From Botrytis cinerea B05.10 (taxonomy: Eukaryota; Ascomycota; Leotiomycetes; Helotiales; Sclerotiniaceae): a stretch of DNA of 64,000 nt. Position numbers and translations under genes: made by a program. The stretch covers positions 1,860,001 through 1,924,000 of the forward strand of contig NC_037317.1 in the NCBI RefSeq assembly GCF_000143535.2, written 5' to 3'. Below the pieces are notes generated by a model. That model was not told the DNA's origin, searched no databases, and saw only the letters and a program-made list of their open reading frames with translations. Numbering within the stretch: position 1 is the stretch's first letter; the number at the start of each line of letters is the position of its first letter. Positions 44,036 through 55,746 of the stretch are shown here, in pieces.

Positions 44036-45214
44036 ATGCGCACCTCTACTTTGGCCTCCTCAGTTTTCGCTGCTGGACTTGCGTCCGCTCGCATTACTGC
44101 CCGTGATAACAGTTCGGTCTGGGTAACAGAGGTGCCTAATTATGTCCGTCCCTACGCAATTGCACATTATGATGCGTCCGGCTGTTTGGTTGGAAACCAA
44201 CTCTATCGATTCCCAGTTACTGGACCATCTTCTGGAGGTGCTTTCTCCCTTCTCGCAACAAACGCGCCAGGGTCGACTGATTTAGGAGTTCTTCCTCACA
44301 CTCATCAAAAGCATTATGAGAATTTCTTCAATCTCAAAGGTCGCTTCCAGCTTTGGACTGGAAAGGATGGTGATGAGGAGACAAGAGTCTTGACACAAGG
44401 AGATTACGGAAGTGTCCCAATCAACACAACCCACACTTTCCAAATTTTGGATCCTGACACTGAGATGGTCGGAATTATCTCACCTGGAGGATTTGAGTAG
44501 GTTGCCCACTCATACATAAGAGGTTAAAGTCGCAACTGGACAGGAGACTAACAATGTTTTAGGGACTTGTTTTATGCCCTCGCCGATTCCAACTGGACCT
44601 CAGCCTCCTCTGAAACCCAACCCCCCTACGATCCTCTCGTCGTCGCCAGCAGTAGCTCTCCTCCTGCCTCAGTCATTAGCAGTCTTGAAAATTTCGATGT
44701 CTATGCCCAGCTTGACTTCGTTCCTCGTACAGATGCCATCAACGGTACTGCTCCATTAAACAGTACCTGGCACACTGGAGCCAACACTCTTGGCGCCCAA
44801 GGCTCTCCATACTTCGTCGCCAAGGACTTTGGACCACAATACATCAACGATGCCGCTGGATACCAAATCATCCAGCCATTCGTTACTCCAGTACAATCCG
44901 AGGACGCATTCTCTTTGTCGACTATTACTCTTGCCCGCAAGTTGTCCAACGTCACCATCCCAACATCATCATACACCGGCCACGCAGCTTTCGAGGTTCT
45001 TGAGGGTATGTTGACTGTTGAGATGGAAGGCGAGACATTGTCGCTTATTCAAGGTGATGTTGTCTTCATTCCTGGAAACACAACATACAAGTACTACAGT
45101 ACTGTCCATTTCTCCAAATTTTTGTTCATCGGTGCTGGAGCCGAAGCAATGGACACTCAGCTCATCGCTGCTGGTGCTTCATGGTCCTACCCAGTTTGGC
45201 CTACCTATGCTTAG
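44036..45214 (+). CDS. secreted quercetin 2,3-dioxygenase-like bicupin
   Basis: Opens the heterocyclic ring of flavonols, releasing CO and a depside. Exons join(44036..44496, 44563..45214) give 370 residues, as expected for fungal secreted quercetinases (about 350 mature). The start at 44036 yields a signal peptide (MRTSTLASSVFAAGLASA). The N-terminal cupin keeps the metal-binding set H88, H90, E95 and H133 (LPHTHQKHYENFF; NTTHTF), with spacing like the Aspergillus copper enzyme. The 66-bp intron restores GGFEDLFYALADSNW. The second cupin (GHAAFEVLEGMLTVEM..GDVVFIPGNTTYKYY) lacks such a set. Several N-glycosylation sequons are present. The context suggests a role in breaking down plant flavonoids outside the cell. 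A different cupin dioxygenase substrate is possible. Confidence 0.9.
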
Positions 45215-46283
45215 GGATTTCGGGTTGGATCTCTCTAGCTAGCTAAGCTTACCTGTATATATGTATATATAAAACACTTAATAAAAAGCAATACAAAATA
45301 CTTGATACTTCGATTTCATTCGTCCTAAAATTATTTTTCAATGATTGAAACATTCCAGGTCATTTGTCCACTCAGCCTCAATTTGTCTACAAAAATATTG
45401 CTACAAATTCTGAGGAGTTTCATCCCAAAATACCTTCCTATGGATTATTCTAGAACATATACCTATCTTAGCTTGAGATCACTCGCCCCTCGGTTTGGAA
45501 AAAGATTGCCACAAAGTGTGAAGAGTCCCATTCCAAGAATACATACCTCCTAATGCAATCTATCCCAGCCAGTGCCAGCCTCAACATCACTCACCATTCG
45601 GTCTTTGAAAAGGTTACATCAAAGCCTAAAATCTTGAAGAAAGGAACTAACGACTGACAGCAATGAAGATATTTATAGATGACGCGCAAGCATACTTCCT
45701 GAACTTGGTGACAGCACATATTCCAAGAGAAAAGCCTTGGATTAACCTCGGAATGTCATCGAACTCTGAAGTGAACCAAGGTTGACAAGATTTTGGAACT
45801 CAATTTCGCCCCATGACTGCCGAGCCACAGTGAAACGGGGAAAAATTGGTTGCTTGCCGCGAATCCCAATTACCTAAGCGAGCCGAGCCACATTATCCAT
45901 GCAGGCGCTAGTCTATATTGGGTTAGCATGCCCCTTTTTCAACGTCATGTAGGTTTATGCACGGAATATCGGCGAAGAACTACCGTATGTTTCCAGGAAA
46001 TCCGTATTTGGTTTTGCGACTATACGAGATTTCGATCATCTCTTTCGCATGGGGATCCTATAGGTGACAATGCTTTACTAGGTAGGAAACAGAGCACCGA
46101 CATGTATATAAGCTTCACCGCATTTACTCCCTTTTCTTGATTTACTCTTTTGTTTTGCTAGTTGCTAACGAATAATTCACGAATCGATATACTTGAACGT
46201 CTCTTCTTCTCGATATTCACTCCATCTACCTACTATCCTCCACCTCTTCGATCTTCGATAATATTACAATCAAAATCTTCATC
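45215..46283. other. intergenic region
   Basis: 3' flank of the cupin gene and promoter of the next secreted protein. Small frames at 45341-45553, 45850-46140 and 46162-46368 have no features. A pyrimidine-rich leader precedes the ATG at 46284. Confidence 0.5.
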
Positions 46284-46976
46284 ATGCGTGTCCAAGTTCT
46301 CCCAGTTATCGCTCTCCTTTCTCTCGGTGCCTCGGCCCAAGATCTTGGCAGTCTCGTCAACTCAATAACCTCAGATGTCGGCGGAGCAGTCGACACTGCT
46401 ACATCTGCCATTGGTGGAGCTGTTGACACAGTCACTTCTGGTGCTGGAGGAGTCGTTTCAACCATTACCTCAGGAGCAGGAGGCGTTTTCTCAACTGTAA
46501 CTTCAGGGGCTGGAGGTGTTTTCTCAACTGTAACTTCAGGGGCTGGAGGAGTCGTTTCTACTATTACCTCCGGAGCTGGTGGCGCATTCAGCACAGCAAC
46601 TTCTGGGGCTGCTGGAGCATTCTCTACCGCTACCTCTGATGCCGCTGGAGCATTTTCAACGGCCACCTCTGCTGCCGCCTCCCGATTCTCAAGCATCAAG
46701 AGTGAAGCTAGCAGCGAAATTTCTAGCTTGAGCTCCGTCGCTGCGACCGCCACCGACAGTGCCGTTAAGAGTTCGATCAGTGCGGCAATGAGCAGTATCA
46801 GCAGCGACGTGGCTAGCGCTAGTTCCGACGTGAAGAGTGCAACTAGCAGAGCTAGCAGTGCGTTGGGTTCCGCTACTAGCAGTGCCGCTAGCGCTACTTC
46901 TAGCTCAGGAGCTATGAGAACACAAGTGCCAATGGCTGGAGGAGCTATCTTGGGTGCGGCTTTGTACTTGTTGTAG
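46284..46976 (+). CDS. secreted Ser/Ala/Gly-rich 11-residue repeat protein, probably GPI-anchored
   Basis: A single-exon, 230-residue protein. Residues 1-18 form a signal peptide (MRVQVLPVIALLSLGASA). Residues 30-128 are nine 11-residue repeats of the form S-G-A-G-G-V-F-S-T-V-T with V/I/A exchanges. The next ~80 residues are Ser/Ala-rich with SSISS/ASS runs and few charges. The C-terminus ends in a small-residue stretch (SSSGAM) and a hydrophobic tail (MAGGAILGAALYLL), the pattern of a GPI-anchor signal. It is therefore probably a cell-wall or plasma-membrane surface protein, heavily O-glycosylated. No enzymatic domain is visible. A second protein of the same style lies at 49717-50331. The family is not recognised. 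Confidence 0.82.
   Translation: MRVQVLPVIALLSLGASAQDLGSLVNSITSDVGGAVDTATSAIGGAVDTVTSGAGGVVSTITSGAGGVFSTVTSGAGGVFSTVTSGAGGVVSTITSGAGGAFSTATSGAAGAFSTATSDAAGAFSTATSAAASRFSSIKSEASSEISSLSSVAATATDSAVKSSISAAMSSISSDVASASSDVKSATSRASSALGSATSSAASATSSSGAMRTQVPMAGGAILGAALYLL
46371..46667 (+). repeat. 33-bp coding tandem repeat (11-residue units)
   Basis: Nine in-frame 33-bp units inside the secreted protein gene. Two adjacent copies share an identical 32-bp core (46485-46516 and 46518-46549), indicating a recent duplication or conversion of one unit. Confidence 0.9.
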
Positions 46977-47856
46977 ATTGATTGATGGCGGATATAATGA
47001 GCGAGAGGAATTCAATGTGTTATGTTCGGAAATGCTAAGCGTGTTTTGATGGGGCGTTGATTGATTGTATAACATTACTTTTCACGAATAAAATATATAT
47101 CTTTGGGGCGTCACGCCTTTACTTTATTATTCTATGAACTTTCTCCCGAATGAGTGCAGTGTATGTGTGTTCTAAAATTTATATTCTCAGGCTTGTTTTC
47201 AAAGGGGGCTGGGGTCAAATTTCCAATTGCACCGATGGGAGTTTGTGTAACTATCAAGAATTATCTCCTAACTATACATATTTTAATTGAAGTGTATCAA
47301 AATCAATTTGATAACTCTCAAGTTGATTGTTGATTGATTATTCGAAAGAATATCTTTGAATCTACTTCTAATTGAATTGCTTTCAATGATTGAAAATAAT
47401 GAGTTTTGATTGATCTTGGCAAGGGAATCGGGTAAATGTCAAATCCGGCCCTCATCTCAAAAACAAGTCTGGGTAAATGCTACCTTGACATTGAGATCTG
47501 CTAAACCAAGATTTGTTTATGCAACGGAGTGACAATAATTTAAAAGCGCATGTATTTAAAATTAAATGCTGGAGGAAGATTTATGAAGCTTTGCTATGTC
47601 ATTATGGTTCTCCATGCTCATGCTCTGCGTCGGGGATACATGTATACTAGATCAATTCAGTTATTCACAACGACTTAGCGGTGCAAATAAATTAGTACAG
47701 GTGTTTAAGTCGATTGAGATATCCAAAACAGTTCTGGTATCTAAATTGATTCCGAGATTAATTCATATCAAAGATTTAGATCAGACGTTCAATTCAATAT
47801 TGGGCACATGCATTGCATTGTTCTAGAACCTGATTACTTTTAGCTCTTTTCCCCAT
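46977..47856. other. AT-rich intergenic region
   Basis: Very AT-rich sequence downstream of the repeat-protein gene. A plus-strand frame at 47596-47826 has no features. Confidence 0.5.
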
Positions 47857-48875
47857 CTATGCAATTTTCCGATGACCTACAAAACCCCACAGTTCTGCCT
47901 CGGTAAATTCAACCGTCTCTATCAACTTCATGGACAGGGAGCATCCATAGACTTGGCGATGGTGATCAGTCTTCAGTTGTGGTAGGTATATTTGCAGTGT
48001 TGATCTCAAAAGAGCGAGCTTGAGTAAGGGTGATACAATTTCTATCAGGGTTGTTAATGAATTCTGGTGTTTGAGCGCGGACAGAATCACAAGTCGTGAT
48101 ATTTGCAGAACCGGTTTGAATGATATCTGTGGTATGGGCAAGGACTTGGTAGAATCATTCATGATTTCGCCGTCATGAACTGTATCGATATACCGCTATG
48201 GCTTTGAGGCAGAGTTTCGTGGGAATATAACTCTGAAAGTATTGACGGCCACTTTATATGAGATGGGAACAAGTTCTCGGTTGCAAGCGAATCTTGAATT
48301 TGTTTGTAGTAGAACAATCCAGAAGCTAATTTTCTAGCCTCAAGATATCCTTTATTCTGAGTATACGGGTTTGCTTTCGCCAATGATTATCGATGAATCA
48401 AGACATAATGTGGAACCCAGAAGCAAGTTGTCTGTTAATGGGTGTAGCTGTATCGAGTACTGCTTTTGTAAAACACAATGCTTTGACTTCGGGATCATCC
48501 AAGTTAAAGGAGTTATTGGGAAGAAAGGCACTCTTTAAAAGGCATTGAGCAAGATCATTCATATACTCTTTCTCCGTGACAGCGAACACTTCAATGTTCT
48601 TTCCAATATAGTTTGAGTAAGAAAATTTTGGTGCGAGATATCGAGCTGCAGCAACTTCGCGATCTAATCGCTGTTTTTTAGCAAGACGCCTTTTTCTCTT
48701 ATTCTTTTTGATATCAGTACTTCTTCCTTCTAATTTGTAAGGGAGCTGTTTGGCGTTTTTGATTGCCTTTGGAGTCCCTACCTAGGTACTTTTGCAGATA
48801 CTTCGCATGGTTTGTCGTCTATTGCCACACCACTGCAGTCAGAATTCTCTCCATCTGAGTAGTTGTCGAGGTACG
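47857..48875 (-). pseudogene. decayed protein-coding gene of unknown family
   Basis: Consecutive minus-strand segments read like protein but change frame. From upstream to downstream these are YLDNYSDGENSDCSGVAIDD (about 48866-48790); GTPKAIKNAKQLPYKLEGR through YSNYIGKNIEV to DDPEVKALCFTKAVLDTA and a stop near 48398; GYLEARKLASGLFYYKQIQD to a stop near 48159; and a Leu-rich stretch from 48162 to 47857 ending ELWGFVGHRKIA. The stop and frame changes at about 48780, 48395 and 48162 have no credible short introns, so a degraded gene is the simplest reading. A real gene with introns I failed to see is the alternative. No family is recognised. Confidence 0.4.
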
Positions 48876-49716
48876 GACTCCAGGTTTACGATGTTCCAAT
48901 AATTATGTAGCTTTTCGAGTCGATCGTGTTCTTTCTTTGCAGATATGTATCATGCTCAGGTCTTTTCTTTTTGCATCCCTAGTTGTTCAATAATTAGACA
49001 TTGGTTTAAAGGATATTCCAAAGTGAAGGCAATTGGATCGATTCCCAGAGCCTCCATCATGTGTAGGAATACTCGGACCGCAGTTAGCGTATACCAGTTG
49101 TCAATTCTTCGCTTGTGGGGGATAACCAAGTGTACAGATCGTTTTAAGCAATGCTCATAGTAGTTTTGGTGTAACTAGACGGACTGTTGTCTCGAGATCC
49201 AATGATTTTATGACTCTGCGAAATAAATATTGGCACATAGTTAATCTTTGTACAATGGAATCCTAACTATAAAAACAAAATAATTGGCTATTGAGAAACA
49301 TTGCGGAATGACTAGAACGAATGAATTATGCGAATTTCGAGTGTTCTTAAACTATCATCGAATAACAAACTGCTAGTTGTAGAATAATTCAGCGTAATTT
49401 CAATATAATTGTTAAAGTTGCAATTGTGTATATTATTGGGTATTGTGTGTAGCTGACAATACATGGAAAGTAAGTGAGACTAAGAGGGCTGGCTCTCCAA
49501 ACTAATACTAGAGCAACCGCAACATATTTTTCTAACCACAACCATATAACAAATAAGCCACATAAAAAAGAAGAATGATTAACTAGGGAGATGATCGGTT
49601 GATCTAAACCTTCAGAAAGTACTTCGCATATATTTAATCTTCTTCCCCACAAAATCCAGAGTAGATTGCAACCACTATCTAAAACACTCTCGATATCTCA
49701 CAGAAAAATCGAAATC
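48876..49716. other. intergenic region
   Basis: AT-rich sequence. Frames at 48945-49160 (+) and 49389-49652 (-) have no features. No gene is called. Confidence 0.5.
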
Positions 49717-50331
49717 CTAGATCAACAATCCCATAGCTCCAACAACCATCGCTCCCCAAACTGGGACATACTTCTCTGGGGAATCTCCGGAAGCCGCAGT
49801 AGCACTAGCCGCGGCACTAGCGACACTACTGACGCTTGCAAGTTTCGAGCTTAAGCTACTAGCACTCTCCAAAGCCTTAGTCTGGGCCTCGCCTGTAGCT
49901 GTAGTTGCCACACTTTCCAAGCTACTGATCTCAGCGCTGATACTCGTAGCCTGTGCTTGGGCAGATGTCGCAATCTTAGATTGGGAGCTCAATGATGCGG
50001 CATTGGATGTAGAAGCCTGGGAGATGGATTTGGAAAGCGATTTGGAGATCGAAGAGACAGCTTCAGAGAGGGACGATGCTTCGGATGAGAGGGAAGATAG
50101 TGCAGAGCCAGTGGCTGTAGCTTCTATGGAAGTGATAGAGGCTAGAGAGGATATTGCTGTGGAAAGGGCGTCTTGAGTAGCCTGAGCCTGGGCATAGTCT
50201 GATGTGATAGTATTTACGGCGCCAGAAGCCTTTCCTCCAATAGAGGTTCCATCAGCAATTACTGATCCAAGATCAGCAAGTACCGTAGTAGCGAGGAGTG
50301 AGAAGAGTGTGATGGTGCTTGGGAATTGCAT
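49717..50331 (-). CDS. secreted Ser/Ala-rich protein, probably GPI-anchored
   Basis: A single-exon, 204-residue protein. The N-terminal signal peptide is MQFPSTITLFSLLATTVLA. The body is almost entirely Ser, Ala, Thr, Leu, Ile, Val and Glu in helix-like heptad or hendecad patterns (SSLSSEASSLSEAVSSISKS; ISAEISSLESVATTATGEAQ), suggesting an extended coiled coil. The C-terminus has a small-residue site (AASGDS) and a hydrophobic tail (VWGAMVVGAMGLLI), consistent with GPI anchoring. In layout it parallels the repeat protein at 46284, 2.7 kb away on the other strand. They may be distant paralogues or merely share composition. Its first residues after cleavage (DLGSVIADGTSIGG) recall DLGSLVNSITSDVGG of the neighbour. 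No catalytic domain is seen. Confidence 0.8.
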   Translation of the reverse strand: MQFPSTITLFSLLATTVLADLGSVIADGTSIGGKASGAVNTITSDYAQAQATQDALSTAISSLASITSIEATATGSALSSLSSEASSLSEAVSSISKSLSKSISQASTSNAASLSSQSKIATSAQAQATSISAEISSLESVATTATGEAQTKALESASSLSSKLASVSSVASAAASATAASGDSPEKYVPVWGAMVVGAMGLLI

Positions 50332-52020
50332 GATTGGTTTTGTGTTAGGTTTGTGGAATGAAACTTTTGTTAACAGAAAGTAATTTGATTGAAACTGGTC
50401 AATGATATTCTTTGATTACTGTGGATTGTATGGAAAAAGCTTAATTTCATGTAGGGGAATCTTCAGATTTATAGACTTTCAGCTTGAGAACGACGATAGC
50501 AGGAAAGCAGGAGGATCAAATGACTGAGCCATGAAGCTTGTAACAGTAACATTTGTACCTGCATCTAAAATGTACTGTTACTCTATGAAAAGAAGCTTTT
50601 CCTCTAAAAACCCATGTCAAAGAAATTACTACGCCATTGACGAAATCCTTATTCCAAAAATTGCTAGGCGCCCTTTGCGGTCTCAATTTTAGGCGGGTCC
50701 CGCCCCCAACAGGTCGTATTATCGACCTTTTTCTTATTGAAACGTCTAAACCCCCAGAAAGTAATGTTGAAGCATTTTCGCTTCACTTGAAATCCTTCAC
50801 TAAAAAGGAAGTTGTAAACCAACAAAGGATTTCTCCTCGAATAGTGTTGTTTCATTGTATTGTTCGTTTTTATTTCTAGAACAAATTATGTCTCGCGCGG
50901 CTATCGAACTTTCCTAGCCACGTTCAAAATCGAATCCTATGAGGTATTTGATTTTGCATTGATTGTTTTTCGTGAGGATGAGTTTATGCTTTTCTGATGT
51001 GACGTCGTTGGGATAACATGTCCCATGACTCCCGTCATCCGTTTTAACATTGTCGGTTTTTTATCTGGAATTCATGGAGAAGCACATTTTTATTCTCATT
51101 GGATTTTATTATTCATCGAATTCATGTATGCCGTTTTGGAGTCGACAATTTCCAGGGCATGATTTGAGCGCGGTCAATCCAGGTATTTTGAAATGGTCTG
51201 GCGTCAAATAAGGCCTTTGAGGATAATCATGGCCAGCTATTAAATGACCAGTGTCGATAAATAGATTCGCGGTAGTATTGTGACGGCACAGTTCGAGCTT
51301 ATACTCAAGGTTACCCTAAAGTCCTTCCTTTAGGCGTAACCGAAGGATTTCGGTCTCAAAACACTAACACAAAACTGAATGGAACAAACCGACGGGTACG
51401 CCGGATGCAATGTCAGGCCATCAAAACAATCGAGTGTCTTTTCCTAGTAGCCAATAGGCGATAATGATGTTGAAAATTGGAAGGATGAAGGAAGTTTTAA
51501 CTTTGAGACGATTCCACTGGAAAGGTAACACGTGGTCGGTGAGGTTAGCATTGTTCCTGTCGCTCAAATAAAGTCTCGAAGATTTTCGCTATTCTTACTC
51601 ATGAGTGCTAGTATTAGTTTTTTCTGCCTAGACTAATCACTTGAACTTTTAAGTAATGGCGTCTGTGTATCTTTAAATGGTTACTACAAGTACACCAAGC
51701 TCCTCTGTCTCACCCATGGAACGTTTGTCAAAAGGTAGATTGTTCTCCTCCATCACGGCTGCATGGTTAGCAAGATATTCAGCATTAAACCGTTTCAGAA
51801 TCTATATTCTCTTAACGCTAATGATTGTATTCGAGATACGTATACCAGTAGATTTGATATTCTAATGAGGATGTTGCCCACCGCACCCGTTAAGAGGGTG
51901 AATAAATGTACAACACTAATAGATTGAGTAAGGTTATAAGGGGAAGTAAGTGATGCAAGATGATCGAGAGAAGATATGAACATGGATGAATACGACAATA
52001 TGATGATTAGTTTACCCAAT
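50332..52020. other. 1.7 kb gene-poor stretch
   Basis: Promoter of the Ser/Ala-rich gene on the left and 3' flank of the F-box gene on the right. A plus frame at 50637-50879 with its antisense twin, and one at 51677-51865, lack features. No gene or transposon is recognised. Confidence 0.5.
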
Positions 52021-54850
52021 TCATTCTTCTTCATAAGCCCATCGTACCCGATCGTACATAGCGTTAAATTCCCAAGTGATCTCCGATACTCTTCGCTTGT
52101 GCAATTGTGTATTTGAGATATCATGAACAGTTTGTACAATCTCGGGTCCTAACTCAATCCTCCTTTGATTTGTGACGATAATTATTCTTTTGACCTGTGC
52201 TGGCCCATGACGCCACCCGTTGAATGTAAATGGTTTAATGGTGATAATTTCCAGGTCCATGATCCACTCATTCACTTCGAAATGATACGTCTCGCCCATT
52301 TCAGTCAGTTGCCCGAGTAGCTCAGGATAGCTGCTATCAACTGAAAGAAAAAGAAGACCAGTGACTTGTTCGGCGTGACAGTATCTTGTCGGAACTGTGG
52401 TCTTGGAAACTCTAATTGATTGAAGCCTCTTGTCTAGCAGCAATCGACGTCCGAACTCGCCATGGACCCCGATACCACCGAGAGTCTCTTCTAGAGATAA
52501 GGCTTCAAAGCCATCTCGATCCACTGGGGAGACCCAAATTGATTTCGAAGACGCCGCCACATTTGTGGATGATATAATCCCGAAACAGTTTAATTGCTGC
52601 TCGGATTTCTGCAACCATAATTAGCTAATGGTCAGTATTCTTTGGATAAGCAACATACTACGAAACAACCACAAAAGCCAACTATATATCCGTTTTCCAA
52701 AGTACTATATTCAACGCAATCGAAAGAAACTCCTGACTTCATTGGTGCTGGGGGCATGAGTTCGCTTGTCCGGTCGAGATCTGTGATGAACTAAACTTCT
52801 GGATAAGCATGTACTCACTACCCATCTTTAGATATACTTACTTGCAAATGGTAAACTACAGAGTTGATCTTATAAACCTTGATTCTGACAACATGTTCAG
52901 TGTCACAGAGGAAAAACGAAAGTGAAGCAGTATCATAATCAGAACCCCACGTGCTTCGTATGCCTGTATCGTAGATAAATTCAATACCCCTAATACCAGC
53001 GCAGAGCCCTAGCGGAGAATATACTTTGATTGCGATAAGATTGCCATTCTCTGGTTTGATATATAGGGTTGATGCTGGAGTGAATGAATTATTTTGTAAC
53101 TCGTGCAGAGCGACAATGTCATCATCCAGCATCGAAGGTATAGTTGATGGGTATGGATGCGTCCAGAGAACGCTATCCAGACCAGCCTCTTCTTTCTTGA
53201 AGTTTGGCCAAATTCTAACAATTCGAAGAGCCTATGGATATTAAGTGACTGGTCTATGTTTGGATTGTATACTTATCTTACATCAAGACCAACAGAAATA
53301 CCCATAAGATGTTCTAGACTCCACTTGCTCACTGCAAGCCCATCTTTGTCATCAAGAAATTGATGTGGATAGATATCAGTTCCAATTGTTTCAATGCCCA
53401 ACGAACTAGCAACCAGCCATAGGGTCTTAGGTGTGGTTGAAGCTATCAGGTGATTACGTTGTCCTACAATGTAGCCTATGTTCACACATTGGCTATCACG
53501 AAATGTAAATGTGAGGCCCGAGACCAGCTGCCGCTCCAAAATATCCACATACGATGGTGTCACAGTACAAATCCGTGATTCGAAATTCGTTTCCCCCCAA
53601 TTTACAGACCTCTGTGTGACTTGTTTACACCCCTTTTGGTCCTTTTCCAACGCCAAACAACTCACAGTAGAGCCGTGCCATTGACTTGGCACATCTGCAA
53701 TAGTGTCACCATGTAAGAGTCGCCCAGGCCCTTGAATGATTTGCATCAGATCGACCATCTCAATCCCCAGTTTCCAAATTCGCTTGCGGTTTATGAGCCC
53801 CATCCCATGATCAGAGCTCATCTCAGAATTAACCCCAAAAAACCATTCTTTCCAGGTATAATCAGGGAAACAAATCACTCGTGCAAAGCCGAATTCGTTA
53901 TGGACTCGAAATCTGGACTCCCAAAATGTTGACGGTAAAAAAGCAATGCCTAGTTTATAAGCGTGTAGCAAATTTAAGGTATCGTCAAATGAGAGCTTGC
54001 ACATAATAAAATGAATTAATTCATTCGGTAACGATGAAAGTCTAGAATAGGGAGGGAATGTGGCATCTTTTTGGAAGTCGAGAGGTAAACTTTCTGCTGA
54101 GGTGGCCGAGTTTCCTGCACGATTTACAACTAAATCTGACTGACAATGCGCTTGATGTTCGTCGTCTGGCCGCGGATCCAAGATGGAAGGGGTAAATTTG
54201 AGATTTTCCAAATTGGAAAATGACGGGTCCTGTGAGAACCATGAACTGGGAGAATCAGCTAAACGGAACCGTAGCTCAGCGATATCGATCCCCTGGTAGG
54301 GGTCTAGTTGAGGAATAGGAACAGCACGCGACCTCGCTTGAGACAAACGCGGGTAGTCAGCTATGGGGTGTTGGATTAGACTTCGTTCTTGTTTGTCTAA
54401 AGCCCCCAAGATATCCTCGAGATAATAGTTGTGCCCCCAGCTTAGAATACCATTATGGGTATTGTAATGACAGCCTTCAAATATCTTGAACAGGACTTCG
54501 ATGCCATTGTCAACAAAAAAGTTCCCTGGAGCTATCTCTTCGATTATTGTCCAACAAGCTGTGTGAAATGGGTAGCAAGTGCCCTCTTTTTCATCTAATC
54601 TTGGTCCACTAAACAATCGAGTGACTCCAAGAACACGGAGCAAGAAAGGCTTATTGCCACGCCTTACACGACCTTGGTCACTGAGGACTAGTTGACCCTC
54701 AAACCAACACACTACAACACAGCTGATGTTACTATGTCAATTTTTTCGTTTGCAGTGTAACTTACGAGCACGAATATTTTTACACCATTCATGAAAAAAG
54801 TCATATTCAGGAGCTAAAAGCACACCACAGATAAAGCAACTGTGATACAT
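52021..54850 (-). CDS. F-box protein with N-terminal CxxC motif
   Basis: Five exons complement(join(52021..52608, 52659..52790, 52842..53231, 53282..54711, 54766..54850)) give 874 residues. All four introns are 50-54 bp and every phase agrees. The N-terminus carries CFICG and, after splicing, EWCKNIRALCWFEG. I associate this layout with a large family of fungal F-box-type proteins. CYPFHTACW at about residues 74-82 is a second conserved Cys/His block. The F-box-like segment LSSLPNELIHFIMCKLSFDD lies at about 253-290. The C-terminal half has repeated short beta-like motifs (NHLIAST, IRGIEFIYD, GLLFLSVDS) and may be a substrate-binding domain. F-box proteins select targets for SCF ubiquitin ligases; no target can be inferred here. 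Confidence 0.82.
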
Positions 54851-55746
54851 GATTGAGCGTATCAAAAAGCACGAAAACAGCCGTCCGAAGCTACCACTCG
54901 ATTTTCAGTGATAATGTGGACCTTGCTGTATTAGTATTAAGCCCTGGCGTAGTTCTCCTTCTGTGTTGGAAGATGGGAGGGTTACTAAATATGAATTCAA
55001 TTGAAAATTATTGACAAACTCTCGAACTTATAACAAGAGTAACGTTTTTAGATATTTAATAGAGCGTGTGATAGAGCAAATAAATTTGTAATAGTATATC
55101 AGATGAATGTAACAAGAATGTTGTTGATTCAGTCAGAATGTGGACATTTATCAGTTAAGTACTAGATAATGATAACATCCACGGAGAGACCTAACCTTAT
55201 ATGTATTTGAGCCAGCAACAGGTGCATAAGTTCCGTAAGCACACCTTGGTAGCGGAATTTCAAAACCCTACAACTTTTACTACTAGTAATACTAACTATA
55301 TGAATGTTAAAGATATTATGATACAACTTGACTATATCGAGCTAAGATATAACGAAAACTTAAATATATTAGAAGAATTTCCTAATCTAATAAAATTTTC
55401 TACCTACCAATACCGGAGTTTTGAGCAAAATTGATATACTGAACACTTTTGATCTACTAATCCGGTATAAATTTGTAAAGAAATTAACTGAGCAAGCCTA
55501 ATTAGCTGCTACATCAGAGTAGTTTTTCGACAATAACAGAGTTTGAAACTAAAATCGAGCATACCTGAGGTTGTTGATTAGTAGGTATTGTGTATTTATG
55601 GCAGTCACAGTTAGTTAATGTTTATCTTCTTGGGAATGGAATCTGTGCCTGTAACTGTAATATAAATACTGGATCCTAAAAGAACAGTCTAGCCGAGCAT
55701 GTAGAGCACGTAAGTCATATATAATCTATCATCCCGGAGTACTATT
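54851..55746. other. AT-rich intergenic region with an odd AT-rich frame
   Basis: This region lies between the F-box gene start and the MCC-beta stop. Around 55200-55440 the sequence becomes strongly AT-rich while staying open for 77 codons on the plus strand (Asn/Tyr/Ile-rich translation). This could be a remnant of a repeat-induced-mutated element or simply low-GC DNA. No family match is recognised. Confidence 0.4.

Noticed and set aside
50637..50879. 80-codon plus-strand frame with an antisense twin
   Set aside because: Both strands are open over the same AT-rich interval, which is typical of chance. There is no motif.
54712..54850. Suspected frameshift at the start of the F-box gene
   Set aside because: A careful recount of the A-run in exon 1 gives five A residues. 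With this count the 85-nt first exon joins exon 2 in frame (EWCKNIRALCWFEG).
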